Assembly: GCA_011364965.1 (NCBI GenBank)
Contig: RDOB01000004.1
Coordinates: 1-64,000, forward strand
Direction: 5' to 3'
DNA from: Candidatus Heimdallarchaeota archaeon
GTDB lineage: Archaea; Asgardarchaeota; Heimdallarchaeia; Hodarchaeales; Hodarchaeaceae
DNA length: 64,000 nucleotides
The translations under genes were made by a program, and so were the position numbers. Shown one piece after another: positions 54,231-63,784 of this stretch. The notes beneath the pieces were generated by a model. The model saw nothing but the letters and a program-made list of their open reading frames with translations. It was not told the DNA's origin and did no database searches. Position 1 is the first letter of the stretch. Every line of letters begins with the position of its first letter.

Positions 54231-55490
54231 TTATTGCGAACTATCTTCAGATTGCTGCTCTAGTGCTTTCCTTGCTTCTTCATCCTTCTTCTTACCTAAA
54301 AGAAGTTGGGCATTATCCCTCAATTCGGAAACCATGACCCCCGACTCTTTATAAAGACTGTTTATTTGGTCTAATTCAAAAAAGAGATCATTTTCAAGCC
54401 ATTTATGTTTTCGATACTTATAAAGGGAAATGTTGGCAATACGATTTTCGATTTCAGGGAGTTCGAGCATCATAGATGAAATTTCTTCAGACCTCATATT
54501 ACGAAGTTTGGAAAAGGATTCTTCAACAAAAACCTTACAACTTGCCAATTCAGCCTTAATATTTTCGAGTTCTCCTTTATAATTATCAATAATTGGTAAT
54601 TTTATTTCCATCACTTTTTTAGTTATCTCAGGATTGTCAACATTGAATAAAAAGTTGTCATAGTATTTTATAGCGATCTGAGGATCCCCTGCTGCTGCTT
54701 TTTCAATTTCAGAGATCACCACGCTTGAAGAGTATTGTTTTAACGCCCAGATTGCTTTTGCTTGAACTTCAACAACCATATCCTTTGAGGCTTCCAATAG
54801 CGGGATAACGGATTCATAGTGTTTGATCTTCCCCATAGCCTCTGCGGCGTTTGCTCTGGTATCCTTATCTTTGTTTTTCAACATTTTTAGTAGGATCCCA
54901 CTAGCTTTGGAATCTTGTAATTCCCCAAGGCTCCAGCACATTGCTCTTCTTGCATATTCATCTTTTTCGATCTCCAGAGTAGAAATCAAAGGTTCAATGG
55001 CATCTTTGATTTTAATTTTACCTAAAGCAGTCGCAGCATTCTCTCTTATTTCGCTACTTCCTTGGTCCTTTAAAGCTGCTATCAAACCAGGACCAGCAGA
55101 AACCGCGATAGACCCCATTTCACCAAACTGCTTTGCTACCATTGCGCGAAAATCAGGGTCTTTATCTTCCTTCAAAAACTTGAGTAATGAATTTATAGAG
55201 TTAGGACTTGCTATTTCGCCAAGAGCTTCCAAGGCGCCAAATCTGACAGTCCAATAGTCAACTTCAGGATTCAAAGCAGCCAATATTCTTGGAAGAGCCA
55301 TTTGTGGTACTTTTTTACCCAAACTTACCAATTGATGCACCGCAGACGCACGAATAAGTAGTTGGTGACTTTCTAATGCTCTAATCATCACATCACATAG
55401 CGCATCATCAGGTAATTCTTGATCATCAGGAATATCCATGATTTTCCGAATAGCAGGATCTATTGGTTCTTTATCTTCTGACATATACAT
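54231..55490 (-). CDS. HEAT-repeat protein
   Basis: About 419 residues with repeated HEAT units of the PBS-lyase/phycocyanobilin type (about residues 60-290): VRFGALEALGEIASPNSINSLLKFLKE, IRENAATALGKIKIKDAIEPLIST, TRANAAEAMGKIKHYESVIPLLEA. A helical C-terminal part follows. Such repeats form a curved scaffold that binds other proteins. The ATG at 55490 is preferred; a TTG at 55544, overlapping the upstream gene, would extend it by 18 residues, and 55484 is also possible. Confidence 0.8.
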   Translation of the reverse strand: MYMSEDKEPIDPAIRKIMDIPDDQELPDDALCDVMIRALESHQLLIRASAVHQLVSLGKKVPQMALPRILAALNPEVDYWTVRFGALEALGEIASPNSINSLLKFLKEDKDPDFRAMVAKQFGEMGSIAVSAGPGLIAALKDQGSSEIRENAATALGKIKIKDAIEPLISTLEIEKDEYARRAMCWSLGELQDSKASGILLKMLKNKDKDTRANAAEAMGKIKHYESVIPLLEASKDMVVEVQAKAIWALKQYSSSVVISEIEKAAAGDPQIAIKYYDNFLFNVDNPEITKKVMEIKLPIIDNYKGELENIKAELASCKVFVEESFSKLRNMRSEEISSMMLELPEIENRIANISLYKYRKHKWLENDLFFELDQINSLYKESGVMVSELRDNAQLLLGKKKDEEARKALEQQSEDSSQ

Positions 55491-55536
55491 CCCATATTTC
55501 AGGAAAAGGTTTTTCTTCAATATTTTTCTTAGAAAC

Positions 55537-56028
55537 TCATCCAATACGAACTTCTACAATTTGCTGTTTTGTCCTTAATTTTGAGGAGAGAAATCGTCCT
55601 TCTGTAGAGGAAACTTCAAGCATTAATGGATTATTTGACCATGAACACTTTATTGAAGCTCCTTCAAATGAATGATCTGTAAATTCGGGATTTCCACGAA
55701 TAATCACCGGTTCTTGAAATTTATAACCATCCTCTCCTTCAATTATTCTCAAAGAAAATACAGATAAAGCTATTCCTCGTTTCATCATGCTAGAAACGTT
55801 TTCTTCAATCTCAATGGCCTGATTTTCTGCATTCCATGAAATTCGTGCACGAATCCGTCTTGGTTCAGGTTGCTCAATATTGATGAAACGCATTCCAGTT
55901 ATGAAAAATCCTGTTCTATTTCTGCCGTCCTCATCTTTCAGTCCTTTTACATTTAAATGACTCTCAAGGCCAATAATTGGGAATAATTCAATTTTCTTTA
56001 TCTCATCTATCCGGGTCATATTCATCAC
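55537..56028 (-). CDS. Hypothetical beta-rich protein
   Basis: A 163-residue protein, probably mostly beta strands, without signal or membrane helix. Part of it (RRIRARISWNAENQAIEI, KFQEPVIIRGNPEFTDHSFEG) looks like a beta-barrel or OB-like scaffold. I cannot identify it. It lies between the aminotransferase (5 nt from it in the 5' direction) and the HEAT-repeat gene, all on one strand, so a shared transcript is likely. Confidence 0.5.
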   Translation of the reverse strand: MMNMTRIDEIKKIELFPIIGLESHLNVKGLKDEDGRNRTGFFITGMRFINIEQPEPRRIRARISWNAENQAIEIEENVSSMMKRGIALSVFSLRIIEGEDGYKFQEPVIIRGNPEFTDHSFEGASIKCSWSNNPLMLEVSSTEGRFLSSKLRTKQQIVEVRIG

Positions 56029-56033
56029 ATAAA

Positions 56034-57218
56034 TTAATAATTCAAAGTTTTCATGTAATTTTCTACAAGATCTAGAGCTTTTTCCATCGTTTCAATATCA
56101 GGTAACAAAACAGAGCGGAAATGACCATTACCTAGTTCTCCAAATCCACTTCCGAACACAAATAATACGCCTGTCGATTTTAACAAATCGATTACAAATT
56201 CCCTATCACCGATATCTTTTTTTATTAGTGGAAAGGCATAGAATGCTCCTTTAGGAGGAATAACAGACAAATCATCCATTTCATTTATCCTTTTAGAGAA
56301 ATAGGCTGATCTTTCCCTTAGTTTTTTAATCACAGGAGTTAAGTAATCACTTTCTTTATTCAGGATTTTACTTACAGCTACCTGAATAGGGGAGCTCGCG
56401 CATAATCGAATCCGCGATTGCTTCGCAAGAGCTTCCCAAAATGCATCATATTTTCCAGTATTATCTCTAAGTATTGCCCACCCTAACCTCCATCCTGGTG
56501 ATATCAATGTCTTTGAGATACCATTAAGCTCTAGTACGGGAACATCAGTAAGGGAAGTAGTAGATTTGAAACTTCCCTTGTCAAAAGTTAATAGATCATA
56601 TATCTCATCGGAAATGATAAGAAGGTTATATTCTCCCGCAATATCTGTAATTTTCTTAACTGTGTTTGGGGAGTAAACTGCACCTGTTGGATTGTTGGGA
56701 TTAATGATTACAATAGCTTGTGTTTTGGGTGTGATTTTTCTACGAATATCCTCTACATCTGGTTGCCAATTTTCGTTTTCTATAGTCCTATATTGAATAG
56801 GGGTAATATCATTGAAAGTAAAATAAGAAAGATAAGAGGGATATAATGGTGAAGGGACTAGAATTTCCGTACCTGGAGCAAGGGCTGATCCAATGAAGGA
56901 TATCGCTTCAGATACTCCTGTAGTAACTAAAACCTGATTTAGATCCAAATCTGTCCCCCAAAGTCGTTTCTGGCGATTAATAATTTCCTGTCGAAGTTGA
57001 GAATCGCCGGCAGAATCACTATAATAGTTGGCTTTATCGTGAGTTATTGCCTCTATTAGAGCCTCTTTCAGAAAATCGGGGGTATCAAAGTCAAATTTAT
57101 TGGGATCACCAATATTGAAATAGTAGAGCTTTTTTCCTTGTTTTTCTACTTCTTTGGCAGTAATTACAATATCTCTAATTGCATATTTAATACGTTGAAC
57201 GTTGGGGGACAATTCCAC
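56034..57218 (-). CDS. Class I/II aminotransferase (alanine/aspartate type)
   Basis: A 394-residue PLP aminotransferase: YYFNIGDPNKFDFDTP at the start, VTTGVSEAISFIGSAL, NPNNPTGAVYSPNTV, SDEIYDLL, the PLP-lysine NGISKTLISPGWRLGW, and the C-terminal FGSGFGELGNGHFRSVLLP with the substrate Arg. The family includes alanine and aspartate aminotransferases; the exact substrate is not determinable. It is distinct from the one at 32269-33459. The GGATTTA-like element upstream is not informative. Confidence 0.9.
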   Translation of the reverse strand: MELSPNVQRIKYAIRDIVITAKEVEKQGKKLYYFNIGDPNKFDFDTPDFLKEALIEAITHDKANYYSDSAGDSQLRQEIINRQKRLWGTDLDLNQVLVTTGVSEAISFIGSALAPGTEILVPSPLYPSYLSYFTFNDITPIQYRTIENENWQPDVEDIRRKITPKTQAIVIINPNNPTGAVYSPNTVKKITDIAGEYNLLIISDEIYDLLTFDKGSFKSTTSLTDVPVLELNGISKTLISPGWRLGWAILRDNTGKYDAFWEALAKQSRIRLCASSPIQVAVSKILNKESDYLTPVIKKLRERSAYFSKRINEMDDLSVIPPKGAFYAFPLIKKDIGDREFVIDLLKSTGVLFVFGSGFGELGNGHFRSVLLPDIETMEKALDLVENYMKTLNY

Positions 57219-57635
57219 TTTAATTTACCTTCTTATCTTGCCAACAAGTTGTGAAAAGCTAGTCTGATTTATTATTTTACCTCAATGAAAGCTGAGGAAG
57301 GATTAACAACACCTTTTAATCATCTTTTACTTAAACTTTTGCGTTTTGATCTAAACATAGGCAGCAAACTATCATGCTTCAATTGATGATAATTCTCAGA
57401 AATGAAATCATTGACATTATGACCCCCTCCTATCCTCAATATTGTAATTTAAGATAAATGGATTTGTGCATATAACAAAAAATCTTCAAATCCCAGATTA
57501 ATATGCAAAACTTTTTGAAAAACTGAAAATACTTAATATCAATCCAAAATAAATTGAATAGATTCATATTGAACTTGAATCGTTTTTTTAATTGAAAAAA
57601 TAGCATTTGGTACAAGTAAAAGAAGGCAGGATTTC
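57219..57635. other. Intergenic region with no gene seen
   Basis: AT-rich stretch between divergent genes. It should contain two promoters, with TATA-like runs at about 57475 and 57535-57560, but neither is clear enough to annotate separately. No repeat or RNA structure stands out. Confidence 0.4.
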
Positions 57636-58325
57636 ATGAGTACAGATGTTGAATCACTTTCCGTTCTTATAGGTTCGATTGTTGATCTAGGAGCAAAAAT
57701 TTGTGTATTAAGTGACATCTCAGGATTACCAATAGTAACTAGGTCTAAAATTGACGTTGAAGACGTTGAAATAGCACTCAGTGCTCTCAGTAGCATCGTA
57801 ATTTCAACAGGAGACACAATCGCACGAGAATTAGATGGAAACTTTGCGAATATGACCGTCCGTACAACTGGAGGTCTTCTTCTTTCAATTGTTATTGATT
57901 CCATCCCAAAAGTAGTGTTAACTGCAATAGTTGATGAAAATCTGGAAACCACCATTATTCACGAGATGAAACGAGTTCAACCTATTATTTCAAATGCTAT
58001 TGAAGGGATTGCTGTAGAGATAAGAGAAAGAGAAAAATTCCAGGGGACAGATGACCGAAAAATCAATGCATTCTTTGATTCATTTGCTCATAAAATCAAA
58101 CAAGCAGTCACAGCGAATGACATAGTCAGTATCATTAGAGCAGCAAAGGATGATCTATTCACACTGGTTAATTCAGGAACTATCTCTTATGAAATGAACC
58201 AGTTCGCATTAAAACTAGAGAAATTAACAAGAAATAAAACGGTTTCTCCAGAAGCACTATTAAAGATAAAAGAGGGTATTCTAACATCAATTACGGATTG
58301 GAAAAAAAGATTAACGACACAATAA
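57636..58325 (+). CDS. Roadblock/LC7-like domain protein with helical C-terminus
   Basis: A 229-residue protein. Residues about 5-125 are a roadblock/LC7-type domain: GSIVDLGAKICVLSDISGLPIVTRSKIDVEDVEIALSALSSIVISTG, ANMTVRTTGGLLLSIVIDSIPKVVLTAIVDENLE and a final helix. The C-terminal ~100 residues are helical. It is likely another partner of small GTPases, in addition to the pair at 38577-39241 and the one at 28657-29154. Confidence 0.75.
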   Translation: MSTDVESLSVLIGSIVDLGAKICVLSDISGLPIVTRSKIDVEDVEIALSALSSIVISTGDTIARELDGNFANMTVRTTGGLLLSIVIDSIPKVVLTAIVDENLETTIIHEMKRVQPIISNAIEGIAVEIREREKFQGTDDRKINAFFDSFAHKIKQAVTANDIVSIIRAAKDDLFTLVNSGTISYEMNQFALKLEKLTRNKTVSPEALLKIKEGILTSITDWKKRLTTQ

Positions 58326-59343
58326 TTACCTTAAAAGTCAGAGAGCTACTATTATAGAGACTAGAAAAAAAATTTTTTCATATGTATAAAAATGAGTTGC
58401 TAATTCTATATGGATCTTTAACTAGTGAATAATCTTCAGATTAGCATTAGACCTATAATAGCATAAGTCAGGAGTACTTCAACATGAAAGTTGACTAACA
58501 TTAATGAGTTGGTATCCGCGCAAAATGAAAAACAAAATTGATAATGTTCCAAGCAGGTTTTTAACTTCTTCAATCCATATTTATGACACAATCAATTATG
58601 AGATGCTACTCACACGCTCAACAAACAGGAAAGTAAAACCGCTGGAATAACTCTATTTTTAGAAAAAACGGTTTTTTTTGTATCATAATCTTTATATAAT
58701 AAGATGATATTTATTTGAATGAAGAAAGGAAAGGTTCCTGTTTGTTAATCTTGCTTTTATGCTCATAGCAAACCGCCATTCCTTTCACCCTTTTCTCCAA
58801 GATGATTCTTCTTTTTCCTAGTCTGTTTATATGATTCCACATTTGTTTATGGATTTTCCGCCATTTTTGGCCACCGCCATTTTTATGATGGAAGAAAATA
58901 ATATGGAACTTTATCATCTCTACTCTTTATAGATTGATGGTTAGTCATTCCCACCACTAGGATAATCCGATTTACCAACAAACCAAAACCTTTTTTGTCG
59001 GCTTCTTTAATGACTTTTCTGATTTAATTAGCCTTTTTATAATTTGAAAACTCGACAAAAATAATCATTGTCAGTGTATTTCAATCTTCCATGATTTATA
59101 CGTTTTTATTGCACCCAAGCTGATAAGTTCCTTTTATTGGAATCGTTGCTAAAATATGTTTCACCTGATCGAGCTTTGATAGAAAATTTTGCGTTAAAAG
59201 TAGTTAATTGACGTTGATAAAGATCCTAAATCCTGAAAGGTAATATTTACGAATCCTGTTCAGCTTTCTCTTAATGACATAAGTGATAAGTAATTACTGT
59301 AAATCTAATTTTTCCAATGACGGTAAGGAGGGAAAAAACAAAG
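58326..59343. other. One-kilobase stretch without a convincing gene; possible remnant of a mobile element
   Basis: No long frame with a start signal or protein-like composition is seen. A 68-codon minus-strand frame at 58711-58917, with K/R-rich composition (GQKWRKIHKQMW, GKRRIILEKRV), could be the decayed end of a DNA-binding or transposase-like protein. An imperfect 9-10-nt inverted repeat TTTTTTGTCG (58991-59000) / CGACAAAAA (59053-59061) flanks about 50 nt and may be a miniature element. A poly-A/poly-T palindrome at 58663-58679 could be a terminator for the roadblock gene. Confidence 0.35.
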
Positions 59344-60045
59344 TTATTGGGCCTCAAGTCCTTGCATAAAGGTCATGATCTCTCCAGCAGACTTTGGATC
59401 TTCGTGTTGAATTCCGCAATTGGAACAAACCAGATAATTAATAACTTTAACTTTGTCCCAGTATTTGATTTGATACTGACCCTGCATTAATTTTCCCCCA
59501 CAATCGCATGCTCCTTGTGAAGATTCTGAAAAATCTCTTGATACTTCCCTTACTTGACCGACTACTTTTCTTAAATAGATATTTGGATTACCAATTTTAT
59601 GAACAGCTTCGGTATCAAATCTTACCTCTAGAAATGTTATTTCACTTAATCCGGTATATCGACCGAGAAAATCATTCATTAAAAGAGAGGGAGTTAATAT
59701 TCCATTTGTGGCAAAAATGAAGTGGAATTCAGGGATTTTCTCTGTTAACTTCTGTAAACTAGAATTTAATGCCATATCTCCACTGAAATGAGCAACAAGT
59801 TCTTCATATTGCATACATTTGATGAATGTTTTACGACTTTCTGGGTCTAATGTCAATATATCCGCGATTTCTCCGTTAATAAGCTCTAATAAAGGATTAA
59901 TGTCATTTCTTGATGAAAGGGGAGTACTTGTTCTTGATAACGAATGATGAGCTATTCTATGGCCATTTACTTTCAAATAATCTATTGTTGCAGTTAGATA
60001 GAAAAGACGGTGTCGATCTACTGCAGTTGGTCTTGAATCATACAT
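59344..60045 (-). CDS. Hypothetical protein with C-terminal zinc-binding cysteines
   Basis: A 233-residue protein. The C-terminal part has a split zinc site: CDCGGK near residue 181 and LVCSNCGIQ near residue 209, i.e. a rubredoxin/zinc-ribbon-like knuckle pair. The N-terminal part is alpha/beta with a mid segment (HFIFATNGILTPSLLMNDFLG). I do not recognise a family. Two neighbours are unrelated. Confidence 0.5.
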   Translation of the reverse strand: MYDSRPTAVDRHRLFYLTATIDYLKVNGHRIAHHSLSRTSTPLSSRNDINPLLELINGEIADILTLDPESRKTFIKCMQYEELVAHFSGDMALNSSLQKLTEKIPEFHFIFATNGILTPSLLMNDFLGRYTGLSEITFLEVRFDTEAVHKIGNPNIYLRKVVGQVREVSRDFSESSQGACDCGGKLMQGQYQIKYWDKVKVINYLVCSNCGIQHEDPKSAGEIMTFMQGLEAQ

Positions 60046-60178
60046 AATTATACCCTAACAGAATTCTCATATAAGAATCGAATCTTGGCTTTTTCAATAT
60101 TTGTTTATTAACAATATTAATATTTAGAATTAATCTAAAATTCTTATTCTCAAATCCTTTTTTATTTGGGTAATATTG

Positions 60179-61336
60179 ATGATCCTATCAGATACTTCGG
60201 AGAGGGGTTTGCTGGTTGGGAGAGAGACTGGACCTATCGCAGAAGTTATAAAAAGAAATTATCCAAAAATAAAATTAGGCTCAGTAGATATTCTAGGAAA
60301 TCTCGAAACACGGAAATACTCAGATTGGAGTTTTTCTGTTGAAAGACAAATCTCTAACCAACCCCTTCATCGAAAAAAACACCGATCATTATTGGATCTA
60401 ATAGAGGGACTAACAGCTATTATTATGGAGGAACATGATTTCGATTTCTTTCTCCCTCTAACATTAATGCAAAAAAATCCAGATTTGATTGTAAGATTAA
60501 CAAAGAAAATGAAAACAGAATTTATTCGCAGAGATTTACTTGAAATCAGCTCTTCTGGCTATTCTTTCCTAAAAAATATATTGAAAGTTATGCCTGAGTT
60601 ACTGGAATATCCTGAAAGCTTGCTTAACGCTAAGTCTCAGATTAATCAGCAAGTTGTAATTACTCCTCATCAAATGGACATTAAGAATAGTATTTTTATC
60701 AATGATAACCCACCTTCCAATTCCTTTATTCTACCATATGTCCCAGTCTATTGTATGGCGTTTATTCGGACGAATGAAATACTAAATTATATCGGAATGC
60801 AGAGAGTGGTTCCTCCTTTGAATAAAGAACTTTCTGTTAATGCCTTTGAAAAAAATGGACTAATTCCAGCAAATTCAGTTTCTGAGTCTAATATTGCCAG
60901 AACTAAGGAGGTTTTCCAGAAATTAATTAATGTATTGAATCTATTTGGAATAATTACTATATATTTTGGATTGCTAGACTCATTAATAGTTCCTTATAAA
61001 TGCAATTTGTTACCTGATGAAAATTTTGATCTCTGGAATGTCAAATCAAGCCATACACTTTGCAGATTCCTATTAACTAAAAATAAAGAAAAGATTTTGC
61101 CAGTACAATCTAATTATTATGCTTTTAAGTTGCCTATATACCTAGCTCAGTCTATAAAAGTCCCGAAAATTATGAGCTCAATCGCTACGCAAAGAAATAT
61201 CCCTGGTACTATTTCTATGCCAAAATACCCTCTATGTTCAATTTTTGGATATGCAAACACATTAAATGAAACTAAACAGATTCTGAGAGAAAAAAAACAA
61301 TTGATTTTAAAAAATTTAAACTTTAATATGATCTAG
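60179..61336 (+). CDS. ATP-grasp-like protein
   Basis: About 385 residues with the N-terminal layout of archaeal ATP-grasp proteins of the COG2232 type: LLVGRETGPIAEVIKRNYPKIKLGSVDILGNLETRKYSDWSFS, corresponding to the VxGxxTRxxAxSAxxAGYxVxxVDxFGDxD pattern, but with the first glycine loop weakly conserved. The C-terminal catalytic parts of ATP-grasp are not clear. It may be a degenerate or divergent ligase. Start ATG at 60179 (TTG 60176 possible). No neighbouring gene indicates the pathway. Confidence 0.45.
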   Translation: MILSDTSERGLLVGRETGPIAEVIKRNYPKIKLGSVDILGNLETRKYSDWSFSVERQISNQPLHRKKHRSLLDLIEGLTAIIMEEHDFDFFLPLTLMQKNPDLIVRLTKKMKTEFIRRDLLEISSSGYSFLKNILKVMPELLEYPESLLNAKSQINQQVVITPHQMDIKNSIFINDNPPSNSFILPYVPVYCMAFIRTNEILNYIGMQRVVPPLNKELSVNAFEKNGLIPANSVSESNIARTKEVFQKLINVLNLFGIITIYFGLLDSLIVPYKCNLLPDENFDLWNVKSSHTLCRFLLTKNKEKILPVQSNYYAFKLPIYLAQSIKVPKIMSSIATQRNIPGTISMPKYPLCSIFGYANTLNETKQILREKKQLILKNLNFNMI

Positions 61337-61626
61337 TAATTAATTTCTTGCCGTTTTTTCTGTAATAGTTTAAATTTTGAGAGAGATTCCTCTTCTTCCC
61401 AACTTTTTTCCTTAATTTCCAGCATAGAGGGGGTATATAATCCTAGCTGTATCGCTCTTACCAGATCTCTCTCAGTTTGTTCTATTTTTTCAATAAAACG
61501 AGTGTAAATGCGAGAAACGTTATTTTCATGAGAAATACCGTATTTTTGAGCTAACTCAGCATTTTTTTGATGTTCTAAAGCTTTTCCTTTCGCTATTTCC
61601 CATTCGATTTGTTTTATAGGAGCCAT
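61333..61626 (-). CDS. Small helical hypothetical protein
   Basis: A 97-residue protein, very rich in Glu, Lys and Gln, predicted helical throughout (EWEIAKGKALEHQKNAELAQKYG, EIKEKSWEEEESLSKFKLLQKKRQEI). No family is recognised. Its end meets the end of the ATP-grasp-like gene, so the two are convergent and overlap by 4 nt. Confidence 0.5.
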   Translation of the reverse strand: MAPIKQIEWEIAKGKALEHQKNAELAQKYGISHENNVSRIYTRFIEKIEQTERDLVRAIQLGLYTPSMLEIKEKSWEEEESLSKFKLLQKKRQEINY

Positions 61627-61948
61627 TATTGTACCTCAAAAAAGAGTAATTGGAACAAAAATCCTGAATTAAACTTGAATACGCCTTCTTTATATTACAT
61701 TTATCTTTTCATTTATATTTTCTAGTGTTTCTGCAAAAGGATGAGATATTCCAACTTCTTCCTAATCAAAATAACAAGGGAAATTTTCTTTATTTTCTCA
61801 ACAATGGTGAGTCTAGAATGATATTTCAGAATGGATCAAGAAACTGAACTTGAATCAACTTATTCTTTAGTAGAAAAGGCTAAAGGTGGTAGTGAGAATA
61901 TCCCAAGTTTTAATAACCTTGGTTTTTTAAGGCTACACAGGGATATAT

Positions 61949-62356
61949 GTGGTTGGCACTGATTCTATAGAAAATATAGCTCGCGAAAGTTTTCGCAAAT
62001 GCCCCCCTGAATTAGCTTTCCGTTTTTATGGGAGTAATGGCAAAATTATAGCCTCAACATCAAATTTATCTGAATTAATCTCAACTCTTCCCGAAATCCC
62101 TGCTACGATAGCCCAATTCCATGTCTATCGAGAAACTACGCAAGGTATCTTTGATGAACCAGCAGAACTAGACGGACCTGTTGTACGTTCGGATCTTGCG
62201 CTTTGGATCAATTATGTGCTGGGAGATATAGAGCTCTCCCGTTGTGTATATGAACTAGGTAAGGAATTTGCCAATAATCCCGAAGAATTAAAGCAGAAAG
62301 TCATCGAAGTTTTGAAAGAACGCGAACAAGAGCTAATCAGACTTATTAAAGCATAA
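61949..62356 (+). CDS. DUF5752 family protein
   Basis: A 135-residue protein with the DUF5752 layout: PPELAFRFYGSNGKIIASTSNLSELISTLPEIPATIAQFHVYRET, followed by ALWINYVLGDIELSRCVYELG. DUF5752 occurs in archaea, sometimes with trehalose or sugar-related genes; function is unknown. The GTG at 61949 is the only usable in-frame start (a stop codon lies at 61928), and it has no convincing Shine-Dalgarno. Confidence 0.65.
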   Translation: MVGTDSIENIARESFRKCPPELAFRFYGSNGKIIASTSNLSELISTLPEIPATIAQFHVYRETTQGIFDEPAELDGPVVRSDLALWINYVLGDIELSRCVYELGKEFANNPEELKQKVIEVLKEREQELIRLIKA

Positions 62357-62487
62357 TGTGGACAATAGTGGAATGGAATTCCATTCCTTATCCATTTTGA
62401 ATAATTTTCAATAATTTTAATATTTAGCGATAATTAGCTATTATTAAACTGTAATTCCTTTTAATTCATTTAAGAGTCCGTGATATC

Positions 62488-63726
62488 ATGTTTATTAAAA
62501 AATACCTTCAACGAGACCCAAAGATTCAATTTACAAAGGCGCGTGAAGCATTCGATAGGGGCCAGTATGAAAAAGCGTCTAAAATGTATGAAAATGTTTA
62601 TTTAAAATTAGAAACGCTTGAAATGAGAATCATTTCTTTAGAAAATGCCGCAATTGCTGCAGAATTTGCAGAAAGATATGAACATTCACAATGGCTATAC
62701 CTTCAATTAATACTCTACAAGCTTGTAAATGGATATAAGACGACTAAGGAAATTCTAGGGGACTTAGATAAGGCAATTCAACTCACCAGATTCATACAAA
62801 AATCAGGGATTTCCGTAAATAAATTGAATTACATGAAATTCTTAATTTTTCTATCAGAGAAGCAGTTTGATAAGGTTTCTAATTTCTATGAACAAATCAA
62901 ATCTAATCCCGCAGATAAATATTCTAAAGCCATAGATGAAGCTTGGAATCTGATTTATTCTTATGAAACTTTCGAAGAGCAAGACCATCTTCCCCAATTA
63001 GACTTACCAGTAGAATTTGAGAGTATTTTTAGAGAAGCTGAAAAAGTAATGCAAAGATGTTCTCTTTGTGAAATCCACTTGTCTGTAGATGAAAATCAAA
63101 CTTTAGAAAAAGGAAGCAAATTTGAATTAGCATGCAAATTGACTGCTCATGCTCAAATCTCAATTCACGATATCAAATTAAAAACTGGAACACGAGGGCG
63201 CACGATTAGCAATACTCTACCTGATCTCCCATTGAAAATGAGTACTGGAGAGAATTATTCAATTATCTATATTTTAATCCCCAATCTTCCAGGCTCTTGG
63301 GAACTAGGTCCTTTGTCAGTAACTTATAATGTTCTTTCCGAGGAAGGCGAATACCCAACAGGATCTAAACCAATAGGTATTGATGTGAAAGAAGCTTCCC
63401 CCGAATTCAAAATTATCATGGAACCAGAAACTATAGAAGAAGATTTAGATTATATCATTAGGATTACCGCAGAAAATATCGGAAAGACCGTCCTCCAAGA
63501 TGTGAAAATTGTAATAGATACTCCTGAAACGGTTAAAATTACAGAAGGTACCAATGAAAAGTACTTAAGCACATTAGTTGAAGGAGAGAAATTTTCTTAT
63601 GAAATTAGAATTCAATTTGCTCTTGATAAAACCCATTTCGAGGGTAACATTATAAGAGTAAATGGCTACATTGGGGAAAATATTAGACTAGCTAAGACTT
63701 CCTTAAAAATTGGAGGAAAAAATTAA
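62488..63726 (+). CDS. TPR-like plus beta-sandwich protein, function unknown
   Basis: A 412-residue protein. The N-terminal ~170 residues are TPR/alpha-solenoid-like (FTKAREAFDRGQYEKASKMYENVYL, FAERYEHSQWLYLQLILYK). The C-terminal half has two Ig/CARDB-like beta-sandwich domains: one starting CEIHLSVDENQTLEKGSKFELACKL (about 200-300) and one FKIIMEPETIEEDLDYIIRITAENIGKTVLQDVKIVI (about 312-405), the latter with the conserved N-x-G turn of CARDB repeats. No signal sequence or membrane helix is present, so it would be cytoplasmic. The combination of alpha-solenoid and beta-sandwich recalls adaptor-type proteins, but this is only a shape argument. Confidence 0.5.
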   Translation: MFIKKYLQRDPKIQFTKAREAFDRGQYEKASKMYENVYLKLETLEMRIISLENAAIAAEFAERYEHSQWLYLQLILYKLVNGYKTTKEILGDLDKAIQLTRFIQKSGISVNKLNYMKFLIFLSEKQFDKVSNFYEQIKSNPADKYSKAIDEAWNLIYSYETFEEQDHLPQLDLPVEFESIFREAEKVMQRCSLCEIHLSVDENQTLEKGSKFELACKLTAHAQISIHDIKLKTGTRGRTISNTLPDLPLKMSTGENYSIIYILIPNLPGSWELGPLSVTYNVLSEEGEYPTGSKPIGIDVKEASPEFKIIMEPETIEEDLDYIIRITAENIGKTVLQDVKIVIDTPETVKITEGTNEKYLSTLVEGEKFSYEIRIQFALDKTHFEGNIIRVNGYIGENIRLAKTSLKIGGKN

Positions 63727-63784
63727 AAATAATAAAAATTGCACTACGTAGTTAAAATTTGTCATGAAAAAATAGGCTTATAAT

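Noticed and set aside
58663-58679. AAAAAA-CGG-TTTTTT palindrome as a definite terminator
   Set aside because: It is a low-complexity A/T palindrome more than 330 nt after the roadblock stop codon; termination here cannot be shown from sequence.
58711-58917. 68-codon minus-strand frame as a transposase fragment
   Set aside because: Lys/Arg-rich but no recognisable transposase motif; kept only as a possible remnant in the gap entry.
61831-61962. 43-codon plus-strand frame just before the DUF5752 gene
   Set aside because: It overlaps the GTG start of the DUF5752 gene in another frame and shows no protein family pattern; could be a leader peptide but nothing supports it.
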